In this document: piece by piece, positions 63,201-64,000 of the stretch
Position numbering within the stretch: position 1 is the first letter of the stretch
Layout: each line of letters opens with the position of its first letter
Source: Paramecium sonneborni
Lineage: Eukaryota; Ciliophora; Oligohymenophorea; Peniculida; Parameciidae
Direction: 5' to 3'
NCBI GenBank assembly: GCA_905182985.1
Contig: CAJJDN010000092.1
Coordinates: forward strand, 356,788-420,787
Length of the DNA: 64,000 bases
Made by a program: the position numbers and the translations under genes
The notes under the pieces: generated by a model
The model's input: only the letters and a program-made list of their open reading frames with translations
Told to the model about the DNA's origin: nothing
Database searches by the model: none

Positions 63201-63684
63201 ATATATAAATAAAAAAGATTTAAATGGATATAAAATTTAAGAGATAATTCCTTGTGTTTAAGGCGATGAATTGACAAAAATAGGCCAAAATGAAGTAAAA
63301 TTAGTGTTACCTAATGGTTCAATATCCATTATTGATTATTTTAGTCATCAAAATGAACTAAGATATGATAAATTTCCAAAAACGATTTAAGAACTAAAAA
63401 TTGGGAATTATTAGGATTAAAATATATGTGAAAAGTAATAGAGAGTATAGCTAAATAAAATAGATAGCAAGTATTATCAGAGTAAATAATCAAGAGAGAT
63501 TGTAAAAGTAAGAGCATCAAATAGAATAAGTGAAGAACTATTAAAAGATCATAAAAAATTAGAAGATAAATCATTAGATATGAATACATATTTGATGCAT
63601 TTTGAACAAATTACGGAATCAGAATACTTTTGCAATTTAGATTAGAAAAGATTATTTTAAACTAAATAAAACCAAATAAGATGA
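60284..63684 (+). pseudogene. PHD-finger chromatin-reader locus with several lesions
   Basis: Starts MNEKDNKQLDLSVGVLC. After a 26-nt intron near 60467-60492 comes a PHD finger: CCVICGIGFE, then CFKC, CHYYCY, a GYFQYDKC segment and CVFCNQNKVLKK, followed by an extended-PHD-like block (FLHPICAQFSKQIE and CKQ.., YHDQC, NCCYPF). The order resembles the PHD-zinc-knuckle of JADE/BRPF proteins. Lesions: an in-frame TGA at 60529-60531 inside the finger, a frame change at an A9 run near 60757, and another in-frame TGA at 62608-62610. Further downstream the frames are coherent with good introns (a 22-nt one near 62413) through VPYTKSFGLNKEDKDL to the stop at 63682-63684. It may be two genes. Either a recent pseudogene or a locus with sequencing errors. 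Confidence 0.55.
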
Positions 63685-63870
63685 AATTTATAAAGAGTTA
63701 GACCTTATACATTAACCTTATGTTTGTTATTTCACTTAAATAATAATCAAGAGAATTTGGGTTAGTAATTTTAGTAGAGTTTCTATTGAAATTATAAAGA
63801 AAGTATCTTAAGTTTATAATTAACTTTATATGTATATTATTTTTAAGATAAGAGTGCTTGGTATTTATTG
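63685..63870. other. AT-rich 3' region
   Basis: No gene recognised between the PHD locus and the edge gene. Confidence 0.3.
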
Positions 63871-64000
63871 AAAGAATATAATATTATAAAATTGAGTTAT
63901 TTATCTGTTATAATTTAATTTTTCTAATCGTTAATTCTTAATTTATCCACTCAGCAACTTCATGTATATTATACCATCCTTAATATTCTATCCTATGTAA
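63871..64000 (-). CDS. partial gene at the right edge, unknown
   Basis: On the minus strand the last 130 bases read LHRIEYQGWYNIHEVAEWIN followed by QELTIRKIKLQ, protein-like and open to the edge. The gene's start and most of its length lie outside the window; its end is not certain because a TGA comes only much further in. No family recognised from this fragment. Confidence 0.35.

Overview
The window is ciliate macronuclear DNA, almost certainly from Paramecium (P. aurelia group). TAA and TAG fall in frame as glutamine throughout conserved domains, and TGA is the only stop. Coding regions are cut by tiny introns, mostly 21-31 nt and GTA...TAG. The DNA is very AT-rich, gaps between genes are often 9-60 bp, and two trichocyst matrix protein genes are present. 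Under the standard code nearly every gene looks broken, so all models here use the ciliate code (TAA/TAG = Gln).

Left part (1-24 kb): a TALE homeobox locus, coiled-coil proteins, two tandem secreted lipases, a large Q-rich protein, a divergent histone H3, an eIF3j-like protein, then a tight same-strand series: SPOUT RNA methyltransferase, ankyrin-anoctamin channel/scramblase, hybrid histidine kinase and a vacuolar sorting receptor. A centrosomal/CEP350-like gene on the minus strand and an RS/RRM protein follow. The methyltransferase/anoctamin and anoctamin/kinase pairs overlap by 4 nt (ATGA).

Middle (24-50 kb): two single-N gaps (24747 and 41365), each flanked by about 1.2 kb direct copies that look like unmerged contig ends. 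Around them lie a serine racemase/threonine dehydratase-like enzyme, ATG3, a DUSP-USP deubiquitinase, two trichocyst matrix proteins, an Alba protein, a pseudokinase, a CK1 kinase, a mitochondrial membrane protein, an SRPK, an SHIPPO/STPG-type protein and a CDPK. Positions 32.1-35.8 kb hold decaying members of small repeated gene families.

Right part (50-64 kb): sparser. It has a helix-turn-helix protein with an unusually long intron, a poorly resolved minus-strand locus, a single-TM protein, a diverged inverted copy of the 33.5-35.0 kb family, a PX sorting nexin, and a PHD-finger locus carrying in-frame TGA codons and a likely homopolymer frameshift.

The genes are an ordinary eukaryotic mix (secretory pathway, signalling, chromatin, RNA processing, autophagy) with no obvious single pathway. 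The most unusual features are the 4-nt overlapping gene series, the multi-domain anoctamin, the H3 variant with a rewritten tail, and the repeated gene families. Gene models come from reading frames by eye, so intron positions are inferred and not checked against transcripts.
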